Assembly (NCBI GenBank): GCA_015956445.1
Contig: WIUZ02000009.1
Coordinates: forward strand, 496,001-560,000
Direction of reading: 5' to 3'
From: Thelephora terrestris
Lineage: Eukaryota; Basidiomycota; Agaricomycetes; Thelephorales; Thelephoraceae
Length of the DNA: 64,000 nt
Part shown: in pieces, positions 44,880 through 56,003 of the stretch
Layout of the letters: every line of letters starts with the position of its first letter
How positions within the stretch are numbered: position 1 is the first letter of the stretch
Notes under the pieces: model-generated
Databases searched by the model: none
The model's input: only the letters and a program-made list of their open reading frames with translations
Told to the model about the DNA's origin: nothing
Program-made: the position numbers and the translations under genes

Positions 44880-45940
44880 TCAGCAACACCCTGAGTTCTG
44901 CTTAGCGTTCGGGTCTATTGTCGGTGCGACCTGGATAACCCCTCCAGCGGATGGCTTGATTGGGTCATTGTCCGGTTCAAGAGACTTGCTCGAGACGATG
45001 CCGTAGATATCTGTTGATGGGACGTGGGTCACTGCGAAGAGAAAGTGAAAAGTCACAAATAGCTACCAGTAAGGATGGCTGAGAATGCTTCAGAAACGTT
45101 GGAAGCCTCCAAAGCAGATGTTTCCATGAACAGCAGTCCGTTCTGGGCTGCAAAAGAGCCATTTAGCGTGACTTCCTGTCGAAAGGTATCGAGGTCGACC
45201 CACATGCAAAACCAGAGGCTTCATCTGTAGGTACAGCTCTGAGGTGCTTTAAATCGCTCTTGTTACCAACCAACATGATAACAATGTTCGAGTCAGCATG
45301 GTCCCGCAGCTCCTTTAACCAGCGAGCGGCGCTCTCGAAAGTATCCCTCTTCGCGATGTCATAAACCACCAGCGATCCGACTGCCCCACGGTAATACCTA
45401 ACGATAAAGAGAAGTTAATGCACTGCTACATAAAATGAAGACACCGGAACTTACGCGGCAGTAATAGCCCGGTACCGCTCCTGACCAGCTTCGGTAAATA
45501 GCGTTAGTCTACGAACCGCCACCATGGTCACCAAATTGGACCCACCCGTATCCCAAATTTGAGCTTTCACTTGCTTTCCGTCCACGGTAATGACCTTGGT
45601 TGCGAATTCGACACCAATGGTCGACTTGGAGTTCTGGTTGAACTCGTCTCTGGTAAATCGCCCAAGCACTGAATCTTCGCGTGAGCATTGTCATCGCCTC
45701 ATGAAAGGAAAACAACTGGACACACAGTTTCTGATAAAGGGAATAAATGTCAACTATTTCCGGAGGAATGTGTTGCGAGTGATGGGCGAAACGAAGACGT
45801 ACGACTTTCCAACTCCAGAGTCACCAATCAGGACAATCTTTCGAGCATCGACCAGTTAGATTTTTCCCCTGGCGGCATTGCATAAATCCTGGGACGCATA
45901 CCTTGAACAAAAAATCGAAGGAGTTGTTGAGGTCACCCAT
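44880..45940 (-). CDS. Rab11/Ypt3-type small GTPase
   Basis: ATG at 45,940 ([16 protein letters not shown]), stop at 44,880-44,882, with about six introns; roughly 210 residues. G-box motifs are clear: GDSGVGKS (P-loop, split by an intron after Lys-Ser), [10 protein letters not shown] (switch I), [20 protein letters not shown] (switch II), VGNKSDL and ETSAL. The Rab11-specific stretch [33 protein letters not shown] and the C-terminal prenylation pair ...GCC are present. Rab11/Ypt3/Ypt31 GTPases drive exit from the late Golgi and recycling endosome to the plasma membrane and septum. It is divergently placed to the BTB gene. Confidence 0.9.
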
Positions 45941-46397
45941 AGCGGTGGTGGAAGGCAAGTGCGCGGTCGAAGTGCCACCACCGCCTGGCTTAGCCGGCTG
46001 ATTGTTTGCGCTTGTTTTATTCCCTCCTACTCGGATCCCCCACCGCGCCTCGCTTCCCTCGGTTTGACCTCGCCGTAGTTCACAACGACCACGATCGACG
46101 GCCTGATGTGCTGCAAGCCTTGCTAGTTGGTCGGCTCTCAGTCAGTGCAAAGCGTAACACCGGGTTTCCATGGGCGGGTGTTGAGTGCTTATCGCTTTTG
46201 GCACGGCCATTGCATGATCCTTTGTCTGGCAGAACAAAGCAGCCTCTGCGAGACATACCATGGCGGACCACGACACACGGGCCACAATCCATTATTTTTG
46301 CCGCGTTGAATTTACTCTCTTTTCTTTCTTAACCACCACCGACTCAACCTGACCATCCGAAATTCCTCTTACGGCCACTACGCCACTCTAAAGAGAT
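45941..46397. promoter_or_regulatory. Divergent promoter region, Rab11 (-) and BTB (+)
   Basis: A 457-bp interval between two start codons facing away from each other, so both promoters lie here. CT-rich stretches precede the BTB start (TTTACTCTCTTTTCTTTCTT near 46,310-46,330). No TATA box is obvious. Confidence 0.5.
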
Positions 46398-47660
46398 ATG
46401 ACCAGCTCTTCCAAGCCAATCACCGCCTCGCTCAAGCAACAAACTCGCGCTCTGAAAGAGTTGGAGTTGGAGATGGAGGCCTTACTTCCGTTGAAACCCT
46501 TCCTTACAGCCGCTTCAGTCCCACTCGATAAGGTGGCAAGATCGAAGGACCTGTGGTTCAAGGACGGAGACATTATCATCTGGGCCAAGGACGAGTACTA
46601 CTCTTCGCTTTTCCGCGTTCATCGCCGCATCCTGAAGGACAGTCGAGCCGAGCCATTCTGCACAGTCGTTGACTGCGATTACCCTGATCCTGAAACGTCT
46701 GGCGAGTTATTCCTGGATGGTGTTTGGGTGTTAAGATACCACTCGAGGGACCCCGTTGAAACCATGCATGTGATCAAATGGATGTACGAGCAACCGTAAG
46801 TTGCATCAATTTCTCATTTCCGACCTAGCGGATGACGCCTCTACAGAACCATATCGAAACGCTCCGTTATTCCCTTCGTAGCCCTCAAGGCTTATCTGGA
46901 GCGGTCAGACGAAGGCTTCGTTCCTGCTATGCGTCGCTGTGCACTGGAATACTTGTGGAACATGCTTCCCACCAGCCTCAACTACCACCAACGCATCCCA
47001 TCCCTCGTTGAAGACTGTTACTCCGAAAACTCCACTCTCGTCTACAAGCCCCACGTGCTTATCAGCCTCATCGAACTCTCCGAGCAGCACAAGCTGATCG
47101 CCATACTCCCCCTTCTCTATTACTACATTGCTCAGTGGCCATTAGACTGGATTACTGATGGCGTGCCCGCCACTTCCATGGAATTCGAATACCGCTCTTG
47201 CGAAGGCTACCGCTTCTCGCTCCCGCAAAAGGAAGTCGTCACCATCCTTGCCGGTCGAGAGAAGCTCATTCGGATGCGGGAAACCCACGTCTTCAATTTC
47301 ATTCAGGATTTCACCTCGAGTGGGACAGCACTCGACGTCCCAATCGACGGGTGCAATGGGGAGAAGAGGAAAGAAACGGGGGAGACCTGCTTCCAATGGT
47401 TGATGCGGGTCTGGTACTATATGAACTCCTACGGGTTCATCACCCGTCCCACCGCCTTGGATATCATGAACATGGGGCAGTGGGCGGAGTTGAAGAAATA
47501 CTGTTGCGAAGTGTGCGCGAAGAAGGTGATGGAGCATATGTTAACCGGTCGTGACGAGGTTTGGAATACTCTTCCGAGACTGTTCGGATTTTACAACTGG
47601 GACGATGTCGTGAAGAAACAGAAAAAAGTGGAAGAGGAATTCGAGGCTGTCATCTGTTAG
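46398..47660 (+). CDS. BTB/POZ-domain protein
   Basis: Two exons, 46,398-46,795 and 46,847-47,660, about 404 residues. After a leading coiled helix (SLKQQTRALKELELEMEALL) the segment FKDGDIIIWAKDEYYSSLFRVHRRIL matches the start of basidiomycete BTB/POZ domains (DGDVVL...FRVHRxIL), followed by a helix pair (ETMHVIKWMYEQP). The rest (residues about 140-400) is helical, with no kelch or zinc-finger repeat. BTB proteins often act as cullin-3 adaptors or transcription cofactors; the target is unknown here. The stop lies in GAAVIC-like context followed by a short 3' end before the Uso1 gene. Confidence 0.75.
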
Positions 47661-47865
47661 GGTTCCTTTTCTGTTTTGTGTTCAATAGTTAGCCGTAGAA
47701 CTTCTGCTCCTTTACATGTGTGTTGATAACATATATCACCGCTGAGGCGTTTCGTAGATAACAAAGAGCTCTGTCGGCTCGGCTTTGGCGACGAACGCCA
47801 CGATCAATCTACACTGACAGTTGGCGCCCACCACACCTTGAAGCCTTTCGTCCAAAACATCGGCG

Positions 47866-50862
47866 ATGGAGTTCTTCTCACAAACTTACATCGCCATCCG
47901 TGGTCCGACAGGTGCCCCTCAATCCCCTCTAGAGACTATTACAAAGCTCGCAGACCGACTCGGACCATCGACGCTCCTCTCTGATCGTCGAGCATCCATC
48001 TTGGCACTCAAAGGTCTCGCAAAAGATCCCAAACTCCGTTCCGACGTTGGAGATTACGCTTTACGAGGCCTCTTGGATGTGCTAGAGAATGATGCGGAGG
48101 TGGATCCTGACACCGCAATCCCCGTGGTTGAAACGTTGGATTTACTATGCGATCCAGAGGACGACCCTTCGATGAAGACTCTAGGGCCGAAGTACATGGA
48201 CACCATCCTGGAGAACGACAAGGCGGTTCATAAGTTGATTGTGTTGGCCTCTCAGCAATCTTTCACTCCCCGTACCGTTACATTACATCTGCTGGGCGTT
48301 CTACTCAAGCATCGCAAAGCGAAGACGCAACAATACTTTCTTACCCTCCCTACTGGGCCGGCGATCGCACTGGCGATGTTGGATGATCCACGGGAGATGA
48401 TGCGCAACGGTCAATATTTGTAGTTTGTTGGACTTGCTCGAGGCTGACGTTTACAGAAAGCCTTGGTTTCTGGGAGTTGTTGATCGCGAAGAATCAAGAC
48501 ATTCAGAAGCTTCTCGCGTTCCAAGGCGCCTTTGAAAAGTTGTTCAATATTATCGAGACCGAAGGAGGTGTAGAGAGTCGCGTCAACGCGGAGTCTGCGC
48601 TAACATGTGTGGATACTCTTCTCCGATTCAATAGCGCGAACCAGGTAGGGAGCGCCAGCCTCCGCTTCTTTGTCTTTGCGTCAACTCACATGCCCAATAG
48701 AATTACTTCCGTGAGAGCACCTTCCCAGCCACCCTGCTTTCCCTCCTCCAATACCCCCCCGACATACTTCCGCAAGAGCCTGCGCCTCAACCATTCGCTC
48801 TCCAGTTCTGGGACGAGCTTAAGGAAAGAAATGCAGCGCTCGTGGTAGGGATGATTGGCCTGTTGGTCTCGTCCAAAGCCAGTAAAGTCCGTCGTGTATC
48901 GTCCCTACCAAGTTGTTCGTATTCACAAATTTCCTTTGGTACATAGACGCAAGCTACATGGACTGCCGCCCGTTGTCTCGCGGAACTCGCCCTGGCTTCC
49001 AACGCACCTACTCGGGTGAAGGCAAAGGCACTTAGCCTGTTGCCCGGAGATTTCGATCTGCCACTCACGCAGATGATTATAACCCCATATATTCCTGTCC
49101 CGGATACGAACGGGGAAGAATGGGACCGATTGGAGTCCTCCTCGGCGTTCGATGTCCTGGTAGAACTAATACTTCACGCCGAGTATAATGGCACGATTGC
49201 GCCAGCGAGGAGACGGGATCCACTGGACCTTAGGGCTGCCGCTCTGCGGGTGTTCTGTGTGAGTGGCGTTTCGTGTGCCAAGTGACAGTTGGTTGACTTG
49301 TCGCAGAATTTCGTGAATACCGACGAAATGAAGGAGATGATAGTACAAAGCATGCTCCCACAAGATGGTGGGTATTTGGTCTGAACGCCTGACGTTGTCT
49401 GACCAGTCTCCATAGGCTCTTCGCCAGTAACCCCCCTCCTGCACTGTCTCATCACCTCCCATAACGCCCCTCTCGATATCGCAGCAATAACTTCCACCCA
49501 GTTTGCCTCCCTCATCTTCGCTCACCTGATCAGAGGGGCACCGCGAGCTAAATCTGCCGCTCTAAAGATTGTGCCACCGTCAGGGGACGTCACCGCCTCC
49601 AGTGAAGGCAACTTCTTTGTCCCAGCAGACAACAGTGGAGGCGCCCCGCCACCGCCGCCGCCCGAAGATGAAGATGATCCATTGCCGTTGATGCAGATTT
49701 TGACTGAGCACCTATCGCTAGCTTTCATTTCTCGTCCAAGGATGCAGGTCGGCGACGCTCCGACGAGGGAGACTCGGGAATGGGATCGGATTATCATTAA
49801 TTATATTTGCTTGCTGGTTCAGTGGTTATGGGATGACCCGAAGAGCGTTCGGGCGTACCTAGAAGCTGGAGGCCTTACGCTGGTGCGTTTCTCTCTCTCG
49901 ATGGAATGGTGAGCTACGACCTTCAACTTCACCTCAATAGCTGGTGGAACCTATTGGGCAACCCATGGAAGCATCTGACGGTCTTATCCAATCACTGTGT
50001 GCATTCCTTCTCGGAACGTGCTACGAGTTCAACCGCGAGCCAGGGGAAATCACGAGGTGGGATAGGACCCCGGGATTGAACTTTCGGGAAGTTGACCTCC
50101 TCACAGAGCGACGATCCACCAAATCATCACCCGGCTGGGTGTAGACATGCTGACTGATAAGATAGGAAGTGTGAAGGAGGACGTGCGATTCAGAGAAATT
50201 GAGCCGGAAGCCTTTGTCCTGGAGTATCCAACGCCCAAGGAGGCGAGCGTCGACGCCGAGATTGAGGGAGAGGCAGAGGCCTGGTTCGACTGGGCGTTTT
50301 TGGACTTTTGGAAATCAAACTACTGTAATGACATTATCCTGGAACACCAACTCTCGTGACTAACCAAGGTACCTGCTTCTAGATACTGCCCAGAGAGCTG
50401 TGGCGGCGGGGCCAAACTCGTCTGCTACTGCCACCTCGAGCGGTGGTTCTGGTCAAGGGAATGATCAGGAGTCACAGATGTTGTTATCCTCGTTACGTGA
50501 GGTGATTTCCAACCAGGCGCACGAAATCCAGACGCTGCAGAAAAGTGTCAAAGACTCGGCCGCCTCGAGTAAAACCAAGGGTGATGAGGTATGTGATATC
50601 TATCACCCTTTCCGCAACAGCTTACTGAACCAGCACTTAGATTGCGTCTTTGAAAGCCCAGGTGGAATCATTGACCAAGCAAGTTACAGAAGGGGAGGAG
50701 AAGAGGAAGGAGAGAGAGAAGGAGCAGGAAGATTTGCTTGTCCTTTTGGATGAGCTGAGTAGTAAGAGGAGGGGGGATAAGGAGAGGATGAGGGTGGCTG
50801 GGTTGGAGGTATCCGAGGATGAGGACGAAGACGAGGACGAGGACGAGGACGAGGACGAGTGA
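47866..50862 (+). CDS. USO1: Uso1/p115 vesicle-tethering factor
   Basis: Multi-exon gene from the ATG at 47,866 to the stop at 50,862; about 850 residues, near the size of animal p115 (about 960) and much shorter than yeast Uso1. The N-terminal globular armadillo head begins EFFSQTYIAIRGPTGAP and carries conserved blocks such as LSDRRASILALKGLAKD, ALRGLLDVLENDAEVDPD and LGFWELLIAKNQDIQKLLAFQGAFEKLFNII. A shorter coiled-coil tail follows (ISNQAHEIQTLQKSV, IASLKAQVESLTKQV) and ends in an acidic run of Asp-Glu repeats, the p115 acidic tail that binds Golgi tethers. The protein tethers ER-derived COPII vesicles to the Golgi. Introns are 45-70 bp. Confidence 0.9.
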
Positions 50863-51142
50863 TCACGCTGAAGGTACCCTCACAGGATCCATTGTCCATA
50901 TGTTTTACTGTAGGCGTTACTGTTATGTGCCCTGAACCGCCTTATGGGGAAGACCGGGAGCTGGCTGGGCTCGGCCCTGCCAAGGGTCTGAAGATCTGAC
51001 GCTGCCAAGCAATAGCTTTCGGCATATCTCTCATGGGCTCCCATATGCCGACGACCAGCTGTCGGTTATAAGGTGGTGTGGGATCCAACGGGATCCTTCG
51101 CTTCAGGGTCTCAGATCTCCTTCCTCGAGCTTGCGCTTCGGC

Positions 51143-52225
51143 ATGTCTTTATTCAACGTCCAGTGGTCACCTAGGAAAGACCTTGGACTCCACATCAAAC
51201 TCCACCCTTCGGTATTTCGCACTCACATAAACACACCTGGGGGACACCTCGAGCTCCTCTGTGCCACACCACCGCACCATGACGCATCCAAGCCCCCTCT
51301 CCTCTTCATTCACGGTGGTTTTGGAGCCGCAACCGAATACCGGTTCTTCCTGGAGTATTTCTCCTCCCGTGGCTACCCATCGTACGCTCTCTCTGTCCGT
51401 GGCCATGGGAACTCCTACTCTGTAGGCTTTTGGAAAATGCTTTTCACATCTCAGCATCAAATGGCCCTCGACGTCACGGCAGGGATTCGTCACGTCATCG
51501 ACAAACACCGCTTCGAGGGACGTCCGGATATCGTGCCCGTGGCGCATAGTGCCGGTGGTGCCCTCTTGCAGTACATCCTCAGCGAGGGTCTCTACTCAAT
51601 TCCTAGTTCCAGGGGAACAGACCCTCAGGAGTACGTGGTAGGACGCATAGGACTACTGGGCGTCATTCCGTGCTACGGATCTGTTGGGGTTTATTGGAAC
51701 TGGGTCAAGCTCGACCCCATTTACCCGCTCCGGATGTACCTCCTCCATTTCGGACACCCACGTTCGCCTCTTTCATCGACGAGGCTGGTCAAGCAGGCGT
51801 TCTTTTGCGATGAGTGTCCTGATGAAAGGGTTAGGGAGTTTGAGACCCAGGAGATGCCTCCGTACGAGTCGATGGCATGGCCACTAGCGACCTTCGGCAT
51901 GTTCGCGGATCCCGAGAAGATCGTGCGAGCGGCAGGGTTGCCGGCACGTTATGGGGGCAAGTCCGAAGTGGACTTGAGGCCCCGGGTGTTGGTGATCGCT
52001 GGTGGGAAGGATGTGCTGATGAAGCCTGGAGTGATGGCGAAGTTGGTGGGACTGCTTAGAGCTGCGGTCAGGCTGGTGTTGGTATCAGCAGGAAGCGAAG
52101 GTGACGCTCAGGAAGGCGTCAAGGATGCAGTTGAGTTCAGGGTCGTTCAGGGAAGCGGGCATCAGTTGATGAACGATATTCACTGGAAGGAGTGTGCGGA
52201 AAACCTCCTCAAGTTCTTGCAGTGA
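51143..52225 (+). CDS. Alpha/beta-hydrolase fold protein
   Basis: Single exon, 360 residues from the ATG at 51,143. Features in order: oxyanion HGG (LLFIHGGFGAATEYRFF), the strand-turn SVRGHGNS, nucleophile elbow VAHSAGGALLQ (Ser), acid region VLVIAGGKDVLMKPG (Asp) and catalytic His in QGSGHQLMND. The fold covers esterases, lipases and peptidases; the substrate cannot be told. No signal peptide is evident. It lies 6.5 kb from ErdS, and in the ergosteryl-aspartate pathway the reverse step is done by an alpha/beta hydrolase (ErdH), so that is one possible identity, but nothing in the sequence settles it. Confidence 0.8.
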   Translation: MSLFNVQWSPRKDLGLHIKLHPSVFRTHINTPGGHLELLCATPPHHDASKPPLLFIHGGFGAATEYRFFLEYFSSRGYPSYALSVRGHGNSYSVGFWKMLFTSQHQMALDVTAGIRHVIDKHRFEGRPDIVPVAHSAGGALLQYILSEGLYSIPSSRGTDPQEYVVGRIGLLGVIPCYGSVGVYWNWVKLDPIYPLRMYLLHFGHPRSPLSSTRLVKQAFFCDECPDERVREFETQEMPPYESMAWPLATFGMFADPEKIVRAAGLPARYGGKSEVDLRPRVLVIAGGKDVLMKPGVMAKLVGLLRAAVRLVLVSAGSEGDAQEGVKDAVEFRVVQGSGHQLMNDIHWKECAENLLKFLQ

Positions 52226-52687
52226 ACGGTCAATAACATGGATACCTGATCATGTATGGTGTATTGAAATGTCGATATGGTGCTCTAGACTTCGGAATCA
52301 CCGATGTAAGATGTAGAAGGCTGGCGATACGAGGCCAAATGATCAGGATGAAACCGGGGAATGCCAGTGATTCCGATGTTACGCCGTTGAGACGTTGACG
52401 GGTGGCACGAGAGCTCAAGCTCAAGCTCGGAGGGAACCAAAGCACAAGCAAATCACACAATTAACATCGAGGGCTTGACATTAGCTCAGTTCCCAATGAC
52501 GGCGCCTGCCAAACCGTTGAGTCGCAGTGTGAGAAGTTTGTGATCTCGGCTCGGAGGACTGGTCCCTTTAGCCGCTCGAGCGCACCGCCCACATTTCTTT
52601 TCCTCACAGCAGCCGTCTGTTCTGCACAACGAGCGCACCGACACTAGGTCTTGAGCCGACGACCAATCGTTTGCTCACCAACCTCTC
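52226..52687. promoter_or_regulatory. Upstream region of the F-BAR gene
   Basis: A 462-bp interval between the hydrolase stop and the F-BAR ATG. The left half probably holds the 3' end of the hydrolase transcript. No TATA box or clear element is visible. Confidence 0.35.
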
Positions 52688-55627
52688 ATGGCTAGACGAA
52701 CACCATCCGCAACGTCCCTGGCCAGATTCGCTCGCGCAAACTCCCCAGAATTCGCCAATCGTTCACTCGACTTCTGCAACGCCTTCTGGGGGGCTAATGA
52801 TGGAGGTGTCGACGTCCTATTTGCCAGGATGCGTGGTGCTACGAGGACTATCGATGAGTTGAGAGCGTATTGGAAAGAGAGGTGTGCCATCTGCGCAGCT
52901 GCCCGTCCATCGCCGTGCTAAGATCTCGGTTCACCCTTGATATCTCCCAGGGCGAACATTGAAGACGAGTATTCGAAACAACTCGCAAGGCTTGCCAAAC
53001 TAAATCTCGGCAGAGATGAAATTGGGTGCGTCATCCCCCATGGTATCTCGAGTGGGAGTGGCATTCATCCTCGGCTCACCCCCTAGCGAACTTCGAAATT
53101 CACTCGATACTATTCGACTCGAGACAGACAAACAGGCTGGGTACCACTCAAACCTCGCCAAACAGATTCACACCGATCTCGAGGCTCAATGTTCTGCCTT
53201 CCTCGCCCGCCAGACTCAATTCAAGCGTAGCGTCCAAGCTATGATCGAAAAAGAGTACAAGACCAAAAATACGCAGGAATCCTACGTAAACAAGGCCCGG
53301 GAGAAGTACGAATCCGACTGCGTGAGGATCAATTCCTACACTGCGCAAAGTACCCTGATGCAGGGCAGGGACCTCGATCGCATTACTGCCAAGCTCGAAC
53401 GAGCTCAACAGACTGTCCAAAACAATGAAAAAGACTTCGCCAACTTCTCCAGAGCTCTTCATGATACCGTGCAGAAGTGGGAACAAGATTGGAAGGCGTT
53501 TTGCGACGCCTGCCAGGATATGGAGGACGAACGAATGGAGTTTATGAAGGACAACATGTGGGCTTTTGCCAACGCTGTATCAACCGTTTGCGTGGCAGAC
53601 GACGAGGTGAGTTGCACTATTTTTATCTTAACCCCGGCCCGATTGCTGACTTCCATCAGTCTTGCGAGAAAATTCGAGTTGCCCTTGAGCAGTTCGAGCC
53701 TGAGAAGGATATGGAAAATTTTGTTCGTGATTACGGTACTGGGAACACGATGCTCGATCCCCCCAAATTTGTCAACTATGCGAATCCGGACGCGATCCCA
53801 GCCTCCTCCTCACGGCCAACGTCTCGCCCCGCCAACTTCGCTCGTTCCTCAAACCGCGCCAATCATCCCCGCCCAGATCTTATTCCTCCGCCCGAGGATG
53901 AACCGATTCCCAACAACAACGTTGCTGGTCTAGGATCTGGACGTCGGGACTCTGTATCGGTTCCAGACCCGGCTATTAACGGTTCCACCAGCCAAAAGCA
54001 GATTAATGGATATGGACCAGGTGGTTCCGGCCAATCTAGTGGCCCTCCACCCGTTGGAGACGTTCCCACCCCTCACACAACATTGAAGGGCGGGGATCAA
54101 CCACGCTTCGTCAACCCGGATTACGATCCTCAGCCATTCAAGCCCGGTCACTCATCTGGAGGATCTAAAGTCGGACAGGAGAACGACCCGTTAGCCAAGC
54201 AAATGGCGGAGCTTAGGAATGCAAGTTCCGGTGGAAGAAGGAACAGCTTCATTCAAAAGGAACAACCACAAGAGAGCGGACCCGCAAAGCCTAGGGATTA
54301 CAGTACCTCGGCAGATATGGTTGTTGGAGGCTATCCAACCCACTCGCGCCCTGTCTCCCCTAGTCAGCCAATGGCAGCGCATATGCGACCTCCTCCAAGC
54401 ACTGCACCCTCTACCAGCGTCAACGTGGACAAAGTCCTTGCAGATTATCACCAGTCACTGCCCGGAGAAGGCAAGTCGCACAGCAGGTCTGTAAGTAGAC
54501 AGAGCCAGATTGGCCACGCCCAGTTATTGGATCGGCCACCTTCTCGGGAAGTGTTCGCTGGAATCGGGTCTCAAGGAAGGAGCCCAAGCCCTGCTTTCAA
54601 CGGAAATGAACAGAGAAACCCCAGCCCCATCCAACCTCATCAAGGATCCATCTCACGATCACCCGCCACCTCCAACCCCACCCCAGGTCATGTTGCACGC
54701 CAGGACTCCGTCAACCTCCCTCAGCAGAAGCTTCCCAACCGCGCAACAACCCCAAACAGCGTTGGGATTTCCTTGGATACGACAGGAAAGGTGGCTATCG
54801 ACGCTATGGCCGACGTCTACCAGCCCCAGCCCCAGCCCCAGCCTCAACAGAATCAGACTCCCTCCCAGCCGTCACAGTACCACCCCGGTGCACAAACTCA
54901 ACAGAGCAGTGGATTCCAGAGGTTTGGCACGAGTCAAAGTAATGGCAACATGAACATTCCAGGACAAAACTCGCACGTCCCACCACAGACCCAACCTCCT
55001 TACGGGGCCCCACCTCCAGTACCTTACCAGCAACCGCCTCCTACTCAACAACAACCGCCGCCTCAGCAACAAGGCCAATATATGCAGCCACCCGGCCAAC
55101 AACCTCCCCCGATCCCCTATCAGCAACATCATTACCAACCGGAGTACGCTCAACCTCCCGCACACCCTGGTTACACGCAGCAGCAAGGGTTAGCCAGGGG
55201 TCAAAGTGTGTCTGGTGGATACTATCAACAACAACCGGTGCAACAACAGCCACCACAGCAAATCGTGAACGGGTATAGGAGTGCAAGCCCGCAACCCATG
55301 CACAACCCACCGGTCCAGGCACAGCCGCAGGGACTTAGTGCGGCTCCCACGGGTCAGTACACGGAAGACGGTCGGCCTGTGTTATTCTACGGTAAGTTCC
55401 AAATGTCGAAGAATGCGAAAGCGGTTCCTTGATGCCCCAAATTTCTAGTAAAAGCGTTGTACGAATATACCGCTTCGATCGAGGAAGAATTCGACTTCCA
55501 AGCGGGAGACATCATCGCTGTCACCTCGACTCCAGAAGATGGCTGGTGGAGCGGCGAGCTGCTGGATGAGGCGAGAAGGCAACCTGGGCGACATGTATTC
55601 CCAAGCAACTTTGTATGCCTATTCTGA
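52688..55627 (+). CDS. F-BAR and SH3 domain protein, Cdc15/Hof1/Imp2 type
   Basis: Five or so exons from the ATG at 52,688 to the stop at 55,625-55,627, about 920 residues. Residues 1-290 are an F-BAR domain: FCNAFWGANDGGVDVLFARM, RANIEDEYSKQLARLAKLNLG, and QKWEQDWKAFCDACQDMEDERMEF-type helices, the pattern of membrane-bending homodimers. A long Pro/Gln/Ser-rich disordered part follows, with phospho-site-like SPxP and RSxS motifs. The C-terminus is an SH3 domain (KALYEYTASIEEEFDFQAGD, EDGWWSGELL, FPSNFV) whose first codons come from a last exon after a 56-bp intron. Such proteins organise the contractile ring and septum. Confidence 0.88.
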
Positions 55628-56003
55628 GATTTCCCTCAACGCTCCTCATCTTCATCTGCCTTATCGAACTCGTACGACCGAGTCATGTCCTACTACTATA
55701 TGCGTATTATGCTCTTGCTTGCCCCATCCTCACCATTTCCGGCCTTTTCTTTGGTGTACCTTGGTTTCAGCGCTGACTATAACCTACTCCCCCTGTTTTA
55801 CTCTGTTATGATCTTCTACCTGCTTTATATGCTACAGGAATGACTATGTTGAACTTTTGGGGACACCATTCTAAGTATGAGGAACGCGACAGTGGCCCAG
55901 CGTGTTCGCGTGACGTGATCGAAGATTGATAGACTGGCTCTCTATCTGCTTCCACAATCATCGAGTCGCTCTATTCCGCCTTGCTGTCCCCTTTAATTTC
56001 GCT
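55628..56003. other. Intergenic region
   Basis: It holds the 3' end of the F-BAR transcript and the start of the next gene's promoter. A CT-rich run and TTTATATGC near 55,824-55,832 are present. No gene is supported. Confidence 0.35.
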
